Source: Dryas octopetala (lineage: Eukaryota; Streptophyta; Magnoliopsida; Rosales; Rosaceae). From it: 64,000 nt of DNA. The position numbers and the translations under genes were made by a program. Location of the stretch: contig OY992839.1 in the NCBI GenBank assembly GCA_963921425.1, positions 560,501-624,500 of the forward strand, read 5' to 3'. Positions 1-17,700 of this stretch are shown here, one piece after another (the first letter of the stretch is position 1; each line of letters starts with the position of its first letter). The notes beneath the pieces were generated by a model. It was not told the origin of the DNA. It saw only the letters and a list, made by a program, of their open reading frames with translations, and did no database searches.

Positions 1-3000
1 TGGAGTTGTCACATACGAGGCTGCTCAAAAATTACAGAAACCCATCTTTTTTTTCTATTGGAGATCAAATGGACAATCCAGCTATTGGTTGTTACCTTGT
101 AGGCTTGTATATTCTCTCTTTTTTTTGGGTGAGTTTTGTAGGCTTATATGTTAAATTACTAAATTTTATGTTATAATGTTTGATAGAAATACATATACAG
201 GTGAAATAATGAATGCCATATTTTGTTGTATACTTCCCTCTCTATGTATTGGAGTATACATCTCTCTCTGATTTTTAGCCTAACTTACTTGAAAAAATGA
301 AGACAATCACCAATCATGTGTTGGGTTATGTTGTCATCTGGATATGACTCATCTAGCTCTGTACCTCTATAGAATCTTGTACATCAGTTTAAATCCTATG
401 TCAGAGAATTTCTCATTTTCTGATACACAGGCCAATGGGCATTGGCATAGCTTATCAGTTAGCCCTTAGCTCACAAATTTGACCTCATAGGGCCATGCAG
501 CTGGGCCGGCCCGTAGGTTAAGTTTGGTGGGCTAGGCTGAACTGTGATTGGCCTACCAACTTTTAAATGAGCTTCATCCATGCATCAAATGTAAGTCCAG
601 GTACATCCTTACAGTAGTGTAACATCTCAATTCAAAGTGCTAGTGAGCTGAGCTGGTCTGTAATGCAAAAAGGAATACTTTAAAGTTCTAGGGCCATAAT
701 TACGCAAATATGGAATACTTGACAGCACTGCCCTACTTAAATCTAACACCAAACAACCTTTGATTGGAAACCAAATTGACCCTGTTGAAGCTTGATGATT
801 GACTACAATTCTAAAATATCCCCTCCTTAATTTTCTTTCCATTTCTTAATTTTCTCGTCTCACAAACATGTCCATATCAACAACAATAGCATATTACATA
901 TATATCCCTTTGTTTTTGTTTATTCAAAATCAAAAATCGTTTTCATTACACATTTATAATTCAAAAATTAAGCTTGACCGTCTCTTGTGTTGGTTTTATC
1001 CATGGGGCTACTTTGCTCATGTCAATTAGCTACTGAGTCATGTGAGTCTTAGTATAATTAGGAAATAATTAGCATCCTAATGCTGCTTCGGTCGTCCTAA
1101 ATTCGGTTTTATCATAATGTAATTAAGGAATACATGGAGGAGTGCGTATGATGTTTGTATGCCATTGTCTTTACATTGTTGGGTTGATGTTAGCTTTCAT
1201 CAATTGCATCGATCTTCATCGGTGATTACTAAGCAATCTCTTTGTTTAATTGTGATTTTGAAATGATTGGTGATTTGTGATTAAGAAAGGGAATCTAGAT
1301 TCCAAAATTATTGACTTAATATTTAGACGTTTGCCCCATGTTTGATATTCTAACTTCTGTCTCCTTGTTGTTTTCCATCTTATAGCCCAGCTGTTTGTTT
1401 TTTCCCATTAAACTTCTAAAAGTTGAAAGACAAAATATACCCATTTCTATCATCTTTTTATGTGCAGAGTTGGTTTTTTTTTTTTTTTTTTTTTTAATTT
1501 GGGTTATGTGCATAGTTTAAGTTGTGGGTTGTTTTTCTTTTCTATTTTGGTGACATATTTAGGCTAGTCTATTAAAATTATGAGTCTCATATATGTATGA
1601 ACGACTCAAAATTATGATTAATATTATCAACGATCAACGATTGTAAGTTATTTTGATGCTAACATTTTTTATCGGGAAAGAACGTGCCCAAATATTTATC
1701 ACATCAAGATGGCTGAGATTAATGATTTATTGGTAGGAAGATATGGATGCTGGTAGCAGATTTTCAGTAACAAGTCAGATATATGTCAACACCATGTTAA
1801 CACATTAACTAGCTAACTTATTAGCTAACTAGAGGCAAATTACATTTTTCTGGACATAGTAGTGGAATGGAATGAATATAATTTTGCCTAGTGCTCTTCT
1901 TCAAGAGTATTGATCTTAGCTACTTGCTAATGTCGTTATTCATTCATATTGAACTGGACCTAGAAAACAAAGCAGCAACATCTATTATTTTCAGTAATTA
2001 ATTTGTCAATAACATCTAATATAAGAAAGGGAAAAAAATTGACTTGTTTGGTTCTCTTCGATCGTTTGGAAGTAATAAGACAAATTGGGTTCGGCAGCTT
2101 CAACAAAGAACAGCCATATCTGATGTAAGCTTACGTAATTTGTGTGTAAAGAAGTATCACTAGCTGGATTTAAAGTACTATTAATTATTTATTTCATATT
2201 AGCTGATCATGTTTTGTACTATTTTTCAAATAGAAATGAGACTCACATAAATAAATTTTAACCATATTAAAGAGATGATACAAAAATAAACTCAATTAAG
2301 AATGATACAAATAGTTTTATTTTTTGGTTAATTACCGACATAAGTTAAATGGAATTAAACTAATTAATTTCAACAGGTAATATGCATGATAAAATACAAG
2401 GGTATCTAGTCAGTAATGTTTGTTACGTGAAAGCATGATAGACAGAGAAATAAAAGTTGAATTAGTTTGGTAAAGCAAGCATGCAGCTGCTTCTTGGAAT
2501 GCAATAATTCTTGAAATTAAGAAATCCATCTTTGAATAGCCATATATCTTACTATCTACACTAAACTATATATAGAACCTAAAGCGACAGCGAATGGCTA
2601 GTCTATTGGTAAGTAAGTTTGATGAGGACATTTTCTAGACTTTAGCAAAAACATAAAAGTAAAAAATTATTGTGGCCCAAGTTAAATTCACTGCTCAAAT
2701 ATTTAATTTCTAACCTAACTCTTTGAGTCTTTGTGCCAAGTTTAACTATCTTCTACTCATGAAACAGAGCCACTTATTTTTCTTTCTTATTTTTTAAATT
2801 TCTTTATATATTGAAGTCCTAGCCTCCTAGGATGATTTTCTTTTCTTTGACTTTAATCCTTTTATTATTGGGAGGAGCTGGGGGCATCGATCCCAATGTG
2901 TGCCTGTGACTGAGTTTATCTTTTACATAAATTGAAAAAATGTTCTAGAAAGTGAGGATGAATATGGCAATATGCCTACATTGCCTAGCCAGAGTACTTA

Positions 3001-3500
3001 TATTTATTATTTTAAACAAGAAAGTGAGTATATATGGAGAGTTAAAAGGTCTGATGAAATATGGAGAAAAGACCAATAACAATTAACTATGTGAAAGGAT
3101 CTTCATTGGTCCATTGATATAAAAACAAAAAAGAAAAAAAGAAAACTTTGAAAAGAATGGAATATTATATATATAACTATATAAGGCTCTGATGTATTTA
3201 CCCAACAAGTCAAGGGCATTTGGAAATTAACTTTTCTTTGCAATAATGTCTCTTGTACATCACTATATATAATTATATAAGGCCAAAGAAGACCAGGTTC
3301 CAAGGCTAAGTCTTATTGCACAATAGTTGCTCTATTCCTCAACACTGAGACCAGAAATGAAGGACATTTCTCTGGTTTTGTTTTCCTCTACCAAAAGCAA
3401 TCTCCTGATTTTGTGTTTACCAAAAACAAACTAGCTAGCTATACTCCCCCCTTCCTAATTCTAGCTAGCTAGCTAGTTGGGAGCACCGACAAGAGAGGAA
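1..3500. other. Intergenic DNA upstream of the IDD gene
   Basis: AT-rich DNA with a T-run near 1475-1495 and no convincing coding region; the short open frames lack codon structure and recognisable domains. Two TATA-like stretches (3178-3185 and 3273-3282) and a run of CTAG repeats (about 3455-3478) lie just upstream of the IDD gene and could belong to its promoter or leader. I see no RNA gene or transposon with clear ends. Confidence 0.5.
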
Positions 3501-3600
3501 GGAATCAACAGAAAATTAAAGAGTGTGTGGAAAGGATCGGACAACAAGCAAAGCTTAATTTGTGTATTTTTGTGTCAATATATATTTTGTCTTTCAAAAT

Positions 3601-4876
3601 ATGTCAAACATTACAGGTGATATTGAAGAAGGCAGCTTCTCTTCAGGGAACACTGCAGGGGAAGAAGTTCATCAGGAAAAGCAGCAGCTACAGAATCACT
3701 TGCATGGCTCCAACTCTGGAGGAGCTTCTGGTGCTACAAACAGTAATGGCTCTGTCACCACCCAACAGCAGCTGCAGCAGCCTCCTAAGAAGAAGAGAAA
3801 CCTTCCAGGAACTCCAGGCAATTTCAATCTCTCTCTTGATGATGAACGTACAGCTAGTACTTACTAATTAATATAATATCAGGTTCCTTAATTTTATTGG
3901 CCAATGATCATGGAACCATTTGGAGAATACAAGTAGTACTGGTCTTGACAGATATAATATTATTATGGGGTTTTTAATTATCATGGATCGACTATTGCAT
4001 GTTTCAGTACTATATATATAAGCATATATACATGTCAAGAAGGTGGATTTGATTCATTTCAAAAGAACAAAAAAAAAAAAAAAAAACAAACAAACAAACA
4101 AAGGTTTTCTAAATGGAGTCATGATCTTTCAAATCAAACTTTTTGTAGAATTGTTTAGTGTGAAGTACAATTATTGCTCTGAGATCACAAGAATTGGTGA
4201 GAACTGTTTGCTTGATTTCACTTTTCATTTTTGTTGCTCACTGGTCACTAGGTGTACATGACACATATAGTATATAGATATCCCGTGTTTTTGTTATTTT
4301 ATTAGTTATGTTGTTAGAGGGTTAATCTAAACCATATTTATACACGAATACTAACTTTGAGATATTTATATATATGATCAGATCCGAGTGCTGAAGTTAT
4401 TGCACTATCACCAACAACGCTAATGGCGACGAACCGATTTGTGTGTGAGATCTGCAACAAAGGGTTTCAGAGGGACCAGAACCTGCAGCTGCACCGGCGA
4501 GGCCATAATCTGCCATGGAAGCTGAGGCAGAGAACCAGCACTGAGGTGAGGAAGAGGGTGTACATATGCCCAGAGCCAAGCTGCGTCCACCACAACCCAA
4601 CTCGTGCCTTGGGAGACCTCACCGGCATTAAAAAGCACTTTAGCCGCAAACATGGAGAGAAAAAATGGAAATGTGACAAGTGCTCCAAGAAATATGCAGT
4701 GCAATCTGACTGGAAGGCTCATCAAAAGACCTGCGGCACTAGGGAATACAAATGTGACTGTGGAACTATCTTTTCCAGGTTAACTAATCATCAATTAGAT
4801 TGTTTTTAATTAATTCATTTCACCAACCATTTTCTTTACTTTCAATTCCTAGTCTCTCTCTCTCTCACACACACTG

Positions 4877-4912
<36 letters not shown>

Positions 4913-6606
4913 TATATACTGCATGTGCATGAAATAAATATGATTATTGGGATCATCACCATTCAAGTCAAGTATAGAGGTTTAGGGTGTTAGTGGGTGC
5001 ATTAGATGCTATTGCTATGAGTTCTGATTCCACTAACTAATAGTGTAAAATGGCTTTTAGTACTATCTGATGCATATCACTATTATGATCGAGCCTGGCC
5101 TCCAATTAAACTTAAAGATATATTAAGGAAATGGCCGACAAATAAAATTGATTAATATATATACAATATTCATCATCTCTTTTTGTAACTTTCTCTAAAT
5201 TTTAAATCTCGAATCTCTCTCTTCTCACTATTTCATTATACAAGGTAAATAAAGACAATACTGTTACCTTAATTACAAATCAGCAATACAAATGTAGTTT
5301 TGTACATGATATGTGTAAGCATGTATGGTTGTGTTTTATGTTTGTACACAAATTAAAACGCATATTAATTTGTAACCCTTCATGGTCACTATGTTTATGC
5401 AGGAGGGACAGCTTTATTACCCACAGAGCCTTTTGTGACGCATTGGCAGAAGAAAACAACAAAGTAAACCACGGACTAATGAACAGCATGGGCTCAAACT
5501 TACAGACCCAAATGCCTGATCATCAGCTCATATCATCAATGCCCATGAACAACACCAACACCAACACATCAATGGCAGCAATCTCCGAATTCAACAATTA
5601 CGACCCCAAAAACCCACTTAAGTCCCTCCCTGAAGAAATGGTCCCAATGCCATTCAAGTCCATGAACATCCCAGGTGGCATGTTTTCAAGCAGCTCTGGT
5701 TCACTCTTTGGTGGCCCAAGAAGTGTTTCTTCAGCCTCCTCTAGCCTCCAGCTCAGCTCCTCCAACAGTTCCTCTGGGTTCAACTACCTTCACCATCAAG
5801 ACAACAAAAATGGGTGCAGTGCTCAAATTACTGGGTCTGCTCAGATGTCAGCCACTGCATTGTTGCAAAAAGCAGCCCAAATGGGTGCCACTGCGAGCAA
5901 CAGTACTATAAAGTCACCCATGATGCAGAAGAGCTTTGTGAGTAGCATGAGCACTGATCAGCTCTCTAATTCCATTATCAATAGACCAACACTGCCGCCA
6001 TACTCTTCTAGTTCATCATATGATCATCATCATCACTTGATCCAACCCCAGCAGCTACAGCCATCTGATCATCAATCACACATGGTTGGGATCCACGGTG
6101 GAGGGTTCACCAACCAGCTCATGATCATGCAAAAGGGCCCACAAGAACTATCTCATCATCATAATCAGATTTTTGAAACCAACACTGCCAGCTCAGCAAT
6201 GAGTGACATGGGACTGTTTAGTCAAGTAGTGTTCAATATGGGGCAAGATCAACATCATGATCATCAGGATCATAGTAGTCCCAATAATAGTAATTCTAGT
6301 TTGATGAGAAGTGCAATGGGGTCGACGAGGTTGTTATTCGGAGGGAGCAGCGGTGGAGGAGGTGGAGGGGATATGACCACACTTGATCTGTTGGGGATTG
6401 GAGGGTCAAGGCCACCAAATTTACATGATCAACAACAACATCAACATCAACATCAACAACAACAACAACAACAACGGTTGGACTTGGAAGCAATGACCCA
6501 GCAGAGATTACCAATCATGAACCCTTTTCACCAACAACAACAACAACGCTCACACGGCGATTCAGCTGTGGAAAACTCATTTGGGATGTTTGAGAAAACT
6601 ATGTAA
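3601..6606 (+). CDS. INDETERMINATE DOMAIN (IDD) C2H2 zinc-finger transcription factor
   Basis: Three exons: 3601-3817, 4382-4778 and 5403-6606, giving about 605 aa. The protein has a Ser/Gly/Gln-rich N-terminus, a basic nuclear-localisation motif (KKKRNLPGTP, near residues 62-71), then the IDD block of four zinc fingers. Finger 1 has C94, C97, H110 and H114, and the block ends at CDCGTIFSR-RDSFITHRAFC. The C-terminal half carries the family motif MSATALLQKAAQMGAT, His- and Gln-rich tracts, and TTLDLLGIGG, a version of the TR/LDFLG motif. Family members are nuclear DNA-binding regulators that interact with DELLA and SCR/SHR proteins. The start is the first ATG in frame with the conserved region. 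Exon 1 most likely ends at a GC donor (CAG|GCAATT), which gives the family-typical PGTP-DPSAEVIALSP. A GT donor 30 nt downstream (3848) would add ten residues in frame. I cannot assign the exact paralogue. Confidence 0.93.
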
Positions 6607-7427
6607 CTTACTTAATGCAGCTATGGAGAATTGGAGATAATTAATGGCCAGTACTTGAAGAACTGGCTAGGTCTTCTTCGCTTTGCTGACACGGTAGGAA
6701 TGAGTCTTTGAGATTGGGCCCTGATCATTAAGGGGGGTCTTGGAAATTAAGGTCCACATTCTTTAGCCTTAGTGAAAATTGGGCCTTTCTCTTTCAACCC
6801 AAGTCATCCTTTTGTTAACTCAGAAAACCCAAAAATGTATTTTTCTTTCTTTTCATAATCAAGAATTCTAGACGTTCTTGAGGAGGAACTCACTTCAGTG
6901 GGACTTTGCCCTTTACAATGAATGTCTACATAAATGTGTTAGAATGATGGAGTAATTTTTTGGTGTGATAATCACTTCTCGTACCTTACTACCCCTATCT
7001 ATAAAGCTGCTCTACCTGGCACTCACTGCTCATTGCCTTCTTTCTTGTAGACTGGTAAGATGAACGAGAGCCTGTGGCTGTGGCTTTCCGTCACGTAGTG
7101 TTACTAATACACTTATGTTATAATATGTATACATTTATTAATATTATATCCTAAAATATTAAGTCGGGTCCATTCATGTTATAACACATGAATTATTAAT
7201 ACCACGTCACAGTATAATAGTCATTGACCAAATTTTTCTATTAATATCATGCATGTATTATAATTATATAAAAAGGAGGATTCTTCTAAACAGAACACCC
7301 AGCACCCAAAAGATATATCAAAACTTTCAATTATTTCCATGATCATAAATAAACAGAAATTTAAGAAAATATATATACAAAAAAGAAAAAGCTATGGCCA
7401 TTGGGTTGGGTTTTCAATTAAGCTTTG
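6607..7427. other. 3' flank of the IDD gene and AT-rich spacer
   Basis: The first few hundred bases downstream of the IDD stop are probably its 3' UTR, followed by AT-rich DNA. No coding region, RNA gene or transposon is visible before the snoRNA promoter. Confidence 0.4.
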
Positions 7428-7598
7428 AAGCCCATTTTTATTTCCACATCCACAGCTGCTAAATGGGCCGTATTGGGCTAGACCTCCATCATAAATGAGG
7501 GGTAGTTTCGTAATTGAAGAGAAAGTTGCTCCGACCATAAGACGGCGTCCCCGAAACCATTTCAACCCTAATTCATTCGTCCGCTTCTTCTATATATT
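7428..7598 (+). promoter_or_regulatory. Site II / telo-box / TATA promoter of a snoRNA gene
   Basis: Two forward site II elements (TGGGCC at 7464-7469, TGGGCT at 7474-7479) and a reverse one near 7428-7434 precede a telo-box (AACCCTAA, 7564-7571) and a TATA stretch (TATATATT, 7591-7598). This combination is known for plant genes of the translation machinery, including polymerase II snoRNA genes and ribosomal protein genes. The two snoRNA-like sequences begin about 115 bp downstream. The elements are read directly from sequence; their link to the snoRNAs is inference from order and spacing. Confidence 0.68.
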
Positions 7599-7710
7599 GA
7601 GAGCTCAAAGCCCTCAAAGCCATCTGCCTCTGGCCCTTATCGTCTTTGTTTTTACATTGTTTTATTTCATCGTATAGAATTAGATTTTTTTGTTTCGTAG
7701 AAGAAGAGTT

Positions 7711-7800
7711 TGAGGCAGTGATGCTGATAAACTACCTATTTTCTGAGGGAAGGTATTTCCTCATGATTAAAAAATTACCAATGGATCCTTCTGAGCCTTC
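7711..7800 (+). ncRNA. C/D box snoRNA candidate (predicted 18S rRNA guide)
   Basis: A box C-like GTGATGC (7718-7724, one mismatch to RUGAUGA), an internal CTGA (7743-7746, box D'), a C'-like ATGATTA (7763-7769) and a terminal box D CTGA (7791-7794) lie in the right order. The ends pair as a short stem (GAGGC at 7712-7716 with GCCTT at 7795-7799). The stretch just before box D, CCAATGGATCC (7778-7788), is complementary to the highly conserved 18S rRNA segment GGATCCATTGG. By the box D+5 rule it would direct 2'-O-methylation of the A in GGAUCC, a site I believe is guided by snR41/U62-type snoRNAs elsewhere. The 18S sequence is from memory. No target was recognised for the D' guide. Confidence 0.74.
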
Positions 7801-7875
7801 ACTCTCTCTTCTTCATATTACCTCTTTTAATTCTTTTATTTATTATTTTTCTGGTTTCTTTCTCTGTTTGAGAAT

Positions 7876-7953
7876 CATTGACGTGATGATATAGTTTTTT
7901 GGAAATTACATCATGTCGACTAAACAACTCAGACTACAATTATCTGATCAATG
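7876..7953 (+). ncRNA. C/D box snoRNA candidate (predicted 25S rRNA guide)
   Basis: A perfect box C (GTGATGA, 7883-7889) and box D (CTGA, 7944-7947) are enclosed by a perfect 6-bp terminal stem (CATTGA at 7876-7881, TCAATG at 7948-7953). The 12 nt CAGACTACAATT (7930-7941), ending two bases before box D, are complementary to AATTGTAGTCTG, which I recall from the 5' region of plant 25S rRNA. The box D+5 rule points to the first U of AAUUGUAG as the methylation site. It lies 75 bp after the first snoRNA in the same orientation, as in the polycistronic snoRNA genes common in plants. No D' guide target was recognised. Confidence 0.78.
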
Positions 7954-8713
7954 GTTCTCAGCTTTTCTATTTATCATAATTGTTATTCTTTATTTGTTCA
8001 TAATATTTTCCATTTTTTATTACATTTAAACGATTTATTTTTTTTGTTCTTTCAAAAAAAGTGGAACACAAAAAATTTTACTAGGCTAATTTATGAGATT
8101 TGAGTTCGGAGTTGTACTCCTTTTTTATTGTCTAATTTTTTAAAAATATAATATTGAGTAAACTTTGTAAAATAAGCTTATTTTTCAATTGAATCAACAT
8201 AAAAAATTAGGGTATGAATAAAATGTCCTAATTTCCAATCAAAACTGAAAATTGTATTGGTGTATTCTATGGGTAATCTTTTAGAATTTTCTTCGTGTCT
8301 ATTTTATTGTTACAAATTTACAATTTGCGATTGGGTAAAGCGTAATCTAAAAACAATCGAATAACATACTAATTGTTGATAATTATAATAGAGCTTGCGG
8401 ACTGGTAGCTGATGGAGCATCAAAGTAAACCAAATAATATAAACTGTGAAAAATAAAACTAACATGGAAAGAAAGAATGTGACTGGAAAACGTAATAGAA
8501 CAATACACTTGTGACAAACAGCTGAGAATTGACACCCTCTGTTTTCATATTAGTGAAATTAAAAGATTACATAACAACGCCAAAGGTATGTATTTTGACA
8601 AAAAAGAAAGTAAGTAAACCATCATTCTATACCCACCGTTCTCCAGGGATTAATTTATAATTCTCATGATTCTATTCAAATGGTCACAAATGCTTGCCTG
8701 CTCTCTATCTTCT
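7954..8713. other. Spacer between the snoRNA gene and MTPC1
   Basis: AT-rich DNA with no coding signal. The part next to 8714 probably holds the 3' UTR of the convergent metal-tolerance gene. I looked for a third snoRNA (boxes C and D with a terminal stem) and did not see a convincing one. Confidence 0.4.
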
Positions 8714-12839
<4,126 letters not shown>

Positions 12840-13084
12840 AGTTGAAACTTGAAAGAGAGTGTTGAAGACTGACTTTCACTATGGGAGTCTGTAAGAATAA
12901 TCAATATGCCTTGTATTTGATTTGGGGGTTTCCTGTTTAATTTCTTGAGACATGAAAGAGCTGGAAGTCTGCAACTTTAAGGTGAAGCTACTCCCTGTGC
13001 TTACTGTGCACAGCTGTATGGAATCGTTTTACTGTACTTATACGATGCGATGCGTTTCTACTGCACTTGTATGCTTTCGGGATT

Positions 13085-13154
13085 AAACAGTTTGTTGGTT
13101 GTGTAGTCAACCAACAATCTACGGAGGGCTGTATAGTCAACCAACAAACTGTTT
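13085..13154. repeat. Short inverted repeat (16-bp arms)
   Basis: AAACAGTTTGTTGGTT (13085-13100) and its exact reverse complement (13139-13154) flank a 38-bp centre that contains a second, direct copy of GTCAACCAACAA. It lies just before the minisatellite, upstream of the metal tolerance gene. It could be a hairpin-forming relic of a small element; I see no target-site duplication. Confidence 0.7.
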
Positions 13155-13172
13155 GAGTAATTCTAAAAGCAC

Positions 13173-13640
13173 GAGTTTTTCGTATAAAAGGTGTTTTTTT
13201 CGTATAAGGGCATTTTTCATATCCGGAGGGTTTTCTCGCATCGTGAGCATTTTCTCGTATAAAGTGTGTTTTTCTGTATAAGAAACATTTTCTGGTTTAA
13301 GGGGCATTTTTCAGCATTATGTGTGTAACGTGTGTTTCATTGTATAAGGGGTGTTTTCTCATACATGGAATATTTTCTCGTATATGAAATATTTTCACGT
13401 ATAAGGGGTATTTTCACATATAAGGTGTGTTTTCATGTATTCCAATATAAGTGGCATTTTCTCACATTAGGTATATTTTCCCACATAAGGGATGTTTCCT
13501 CATTTGAGTTGAGTTTTCTCGTATCAGGGGCTTTTTCCTTATCAGGATTGTTTCTTGTACATTATGCGTTTTTTCCGTATAAGAGGTTTTTTCTCGTAGT
13601 AGTGCGTTTTTGCACATATAATGGGCGTTTTCCCATATAC
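13173..13640. repeat. Degenerate minisatellite, unit about 20-24 bp
   Basis: Roughly twenty imperfect units share a core like CGTATAAGGGGTGTTTTCT. Unit length and sequence drift, so few copies are identical, which points to an old array. Both strands stay open over long stretches because of the composition, so the open frames here (such as 13332-13787 on +) are not evidence of a gene. A GA run follows at about 13697-13725. Confidence 0.85.
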
Positions 13641-13692
13641 ATTTCAACTGTACAAATATGTCGCTTGGTACATGTCAATTGTACCAATATGC

Positions 13693-13726
<34 letters not shown>

Positions 13727-14040
13727 ACCCAAAGAAGAGTTTGTCTCAATAGAGCCCAAATTGGGTGCCAAATTGGAGGCCTCATAGGTACAACTTTGGG
13801 TTTAGGGTTATCTCATGCATTAAATTGAAAATTCCAAACAAGATAATGTTGAACAATATTAAGACATTAAATGATAATTATTAGCTACAAATTAGAAAAT
13901 GGCAGTTTGGAGATTAAAAAATCGAATTTTCTATAAAAAAAAAAGCTTATGTGTAATTAATATTCTGAATAATAAGGATTTAAGTTTGAATGCCCAAAAC
14001 ACAGTTTGTTTTAATCTAAACATTATGTTCTCCCAAGGGA

Positions 14041-14232
14041 TGAAGAGATTTTTTGGTGTGACTGATATACTGTCACGTGGTGTGACCGATACATTGTCAC
14101 GTGGTGTAACTAATTTAATGTGTCATAATATGAGTGGATTATATTAATATTATTCTCTAGGAGAGATAAACGTACCGTCTAATAATACTCTTACACATTA
14201 AATTGGTTACACATTAAAAATTATGGAATTAA
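14041..14232. mobile_element. Degenerate foldback MITE relic
   Basis: The sequence resembles the neighbouring 14235-14416 element (GATATACTGTCACGTGGTGTGAC, then ATAATATGAGT, TAATAATACTCTTACACATTAAATTGGTTACAC), but its ends are eroded and one sub-repeat (CTGTCACGTGGTGT) is duplicated. It appears to be an older copy lying next to the better preserved one. Confidence 0.55.
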
Positions 14233-14234
14233 GA

Positions 14235-14416
14235 GAGAAATTATTCTGTATAACCGATATATTGATACGTGATATAACCGGTCTATATGTTATAATATGA
14301 GTAAATGTTATTAATACTATACCATACTAATATAAACACATCGTCCAATAATACCCGTACACATTAGATTAGTTATATCACATAACGATATATTGGTTAT
14401 ATTCTATAATTTTTCG
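14235..14416. mobile_element. Foldback MITE, about 182 bp
   Basis: Long imperfect terminal inverted repeats: the left end GAGAAATTATTCTGTATAA pairs with the reverse complement of the right end, GAAAAATTATAGAATATAA, and the similarity continues for about 50 bp. A copy of nearly the same length (183 bp) lies at 62621-62803 in the opposite orientation. There is no coding capacity. It sits about 300 bp upstream of the LUMINIDEPENDENS start codon. Confidence 0.75.
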
Positions 14417-14714
14417 AATCAGGAAATGTTAGATAATTATAAGATCTCAAAAGAAAAACCGAATCGGCAGAGCATACCCAGAACCCACGAACCGGATCCG
14501 CAAAATACACGCGCCAATTGTATTAAGCGCTCGTGCGACGTGGACGTGAACGTTTGGGTTTTACTTTGGCACTCTGCTTCGTCTCTTTCCTTCCTTCTCT
14601 CTCTTACCAAAGCCTAACCCTAACTTTATCTCAAAGGCCCAGTGCTTAATACCTGCTTTTCAAATTCTTCATGCGCTACATTTAGATTTCGAAATTCAAG
14701 CTTTGGGGTCGGCA

Positions 14715-17700
14715 ATGGAGGATCTTTCGGAGATAGAGATTGGGACCTCCGTGGAGTCATTCCAGAAGTTCGTGGACTCGCAGAGAGAGCTATTCCACAG
14801 CCAGATCGATCAGCTCCAGAAAATCGTCGTCACCCAATGCAACCTCACCGGCGCCAATCCTCTCTCCCAAGAAATGGTGCCTTTTCCAATTTGAATTACG
14901 TTTTGCGTTTGTTTTCCGAGATATTAGAGGAAATATAGAAGGATTAGAATAATTAGCACTGTTTTGTTCCATTTTTAAAAAAACAATTCTAATATTTTTC
15001 TCCTTTTTTTGTTGGCCACATGCAGGCAGCTGGTGCTCTTTCTATTAATATTGGTAAGTCTTGGAAGTGGAATTAGTATCGCTAATTATGCTTAATGGTT
15101 GATGTTTTCTACTTCTTGAATTTGCTCCTTCAGCTACATATCTATTTGGCTGCTATAATTTTGTATTCACAATTTTTATGCATTTGGGTGTTTGTTTCTT
15201 GTGGCCACCATCTGTTATCTAACTAGATGGTCCATTTGCAGGAAAAAGACCTAGAGATTTGTTAAATCCAAAGGCTATAAAGTATATGCAATCTGTTTTT
15301 GCTATTAAAGATGCAATTACTAAGAAGGAATCTCGTGAGCTCAGTGCTTTATTCGGCGTTACAGTCACACAGGTTCTTTTTTTTTTTTCGCTTGTTCCTT
15401 TAAATGATTTCATATCACATTTTGTGAAATCAACCCTTAGCTCTCTCCCATGGACATCAATGTGGATCAAATTGATAATAAGATATGGTCTTACACTTTT
15501 ATTAATTGCAATTTTAGGGTTGAGTATCTATACCCAAGATGACATTATTTTCTCCCCATTGTAGTTTCTTTAATTTTTTAATTTTTTTAAGGTCGGAAGA
15601 GTGAACGGTTTAAGGTTTATAACATCTCAATGATTGCATTAACCTATTTCAACATATTTTATGGTGATTAGTGTAATTGTTTCTTACATGCTTGTGCTCC
15701 ATTGATTGATAGGTTCGTGATTTTTTTACTAGTCAACGGTCAAGAGTTAGAAAACTAGTCCAGTTGTCGAGGGAGAAGGCCATCAGATTCAATGAACATA
15801 AAGAATTGCAGGACGGAGTCTCAACAAGATCTGATCTGACACCAATTGATCCAGTTCCCTTAAACTCTGTTGGTCCCTCCAATGTTGAAGATGCACCATC
15901 TTGCTCCACACAAGATGATGCTCTTTCTGGATTAGATGACTTAGATAAACATTTTGTTGAAAACATTTTCAACTCGATGCGGAAAGAAGAAACATTTTCT
16001 GGGCAGGTGAAACTGCTGGAGTGGGTTTTGCAGATACAGAATTCTTCAGTATTATGTTGGTACTTACTAATCACTTTATAGGTTTGATAATATGTTCCTG
16101 TTTTATCTTTTTATGGTCCAGACATCCTCTAGTATGCATGCAGGTTTTTAACTAAAGGTGGCATGATGATTTTAGCAACGTGGTTGAGTCAAGCAGCCGT
16201 TGAAGAACAAACAAGTGTTCTACTTGTCATTTTAAAGGTATTTGTTGAACTGGTATCCATTTTCTCAATTATCTATCTGCCATGCTTTAAGATTGTTGTT
16301 TTAAAATGTAATAATTACCTGCTGCACAGGTTCTTTGTCATTTGCCTCTACATAAAGCTCCTCCTGTACATATGTCAGCCATACTGCAAAGTGTTAACAG
16401 ACTGCGGTTTTACAGGACAGCAGGTGTGTTTTTGTTTCAGAAACCACTTTGGTGCTTTGTCACCTGTTCCTCTATCTCCCCCTGTCTCTCTCAAATTCTT
16501 CTTTTGTGCTCATCTATATATGGTTGATCTTGTTCCTGGCTCAAGATTAAAACATGCTTCTTCATATGCGTAGATGATTTCCATTTCTTTAGTGTTTCTT
16601 AAATTTCTTTTTTGTAAATAAGCAATTCTGTATGTGATTTGGCTGTCTTTTCTATACACCATGAGATTTTTGCTTCTCATTTGTCTGAATTTTATTTCTA
16701 TGGTGCATTGGTGCCTAGAAAGTTTCTTTTGTATAATTAGCAATTTTATATGTACTTCAGATGTCCTTTTCTATTCCCCATGAATGTTTTGAATCTCATT
16801 TATCTGATTTGAAGATCAGACATATCAAACAGGGCAAGGGTTTTGTTATCAAGATGGAGCAAATTATTAGCAAGAAGCCAAGCTATGAAGAAACCAAATG
16901 GCATGACAACATCTAGTGATTCACAACAAGATTTAGTAATGCTGAAGCAGAGGTAAGTAAATTTTTTTACTTTCCATGCACTAAAAAGTTGGTTAATCAG
17001 TTTTAAATTATTTCTTATAATTTTCTGCAGTATTGATGAAGTTATGGGCGATGAATCATGGAAGTCAAATATGGATATTCATGTAAGTGCTTCATAGAAT
17101 TTATTAAAAATTTATTCAAATTGGTTTAAATTGCATAGTGTTTTCAGATGGTTCCTTTCTGTTGTACAGGAAGACATCCTTGCAACGCCCTTTGAATCTG
17201 CAGAGAATTTCAGGTACAAATATTTCTTTGTTCTGACATTTTGCTAAGATAGTATTGTTTTTGATAGTGTTGTTGGTAACAATCTTAATTTCTTTTTTCA
17301 GGAAATTGGAGGCTTCAGAACCATTGAAGTTATTGACAACTTCATCAGATGATTCAAATAAGAAGCACATCCTAGGTGTATCTTCATCCCGTATCCTGAA
17401 TATAGATTTTTTATTTTTTTTCCCATGTGATATATTACAGTTCCCGAGTAACATATTACGGCTTGCTTTGAAAAACAAAAATTATATTCATTAGTTAAGA
17501 AACAAGGCTTTTAATAAAGGTTATACGAATCATTCATATGAAGTTTACTTTTTATAAAGGAGTTCATATCCTTAGCTAGTAACAGAATTTAGAGAACGCA
17601 GAAAAGTTCAGTTGGTGGAACAGCCTGGCCAAAAAGCATCTGGGAGAAGCCCGCAAGCCACAAGAGCGACACCTGTGAGTCAGGGTCGTCCGATGTCTGC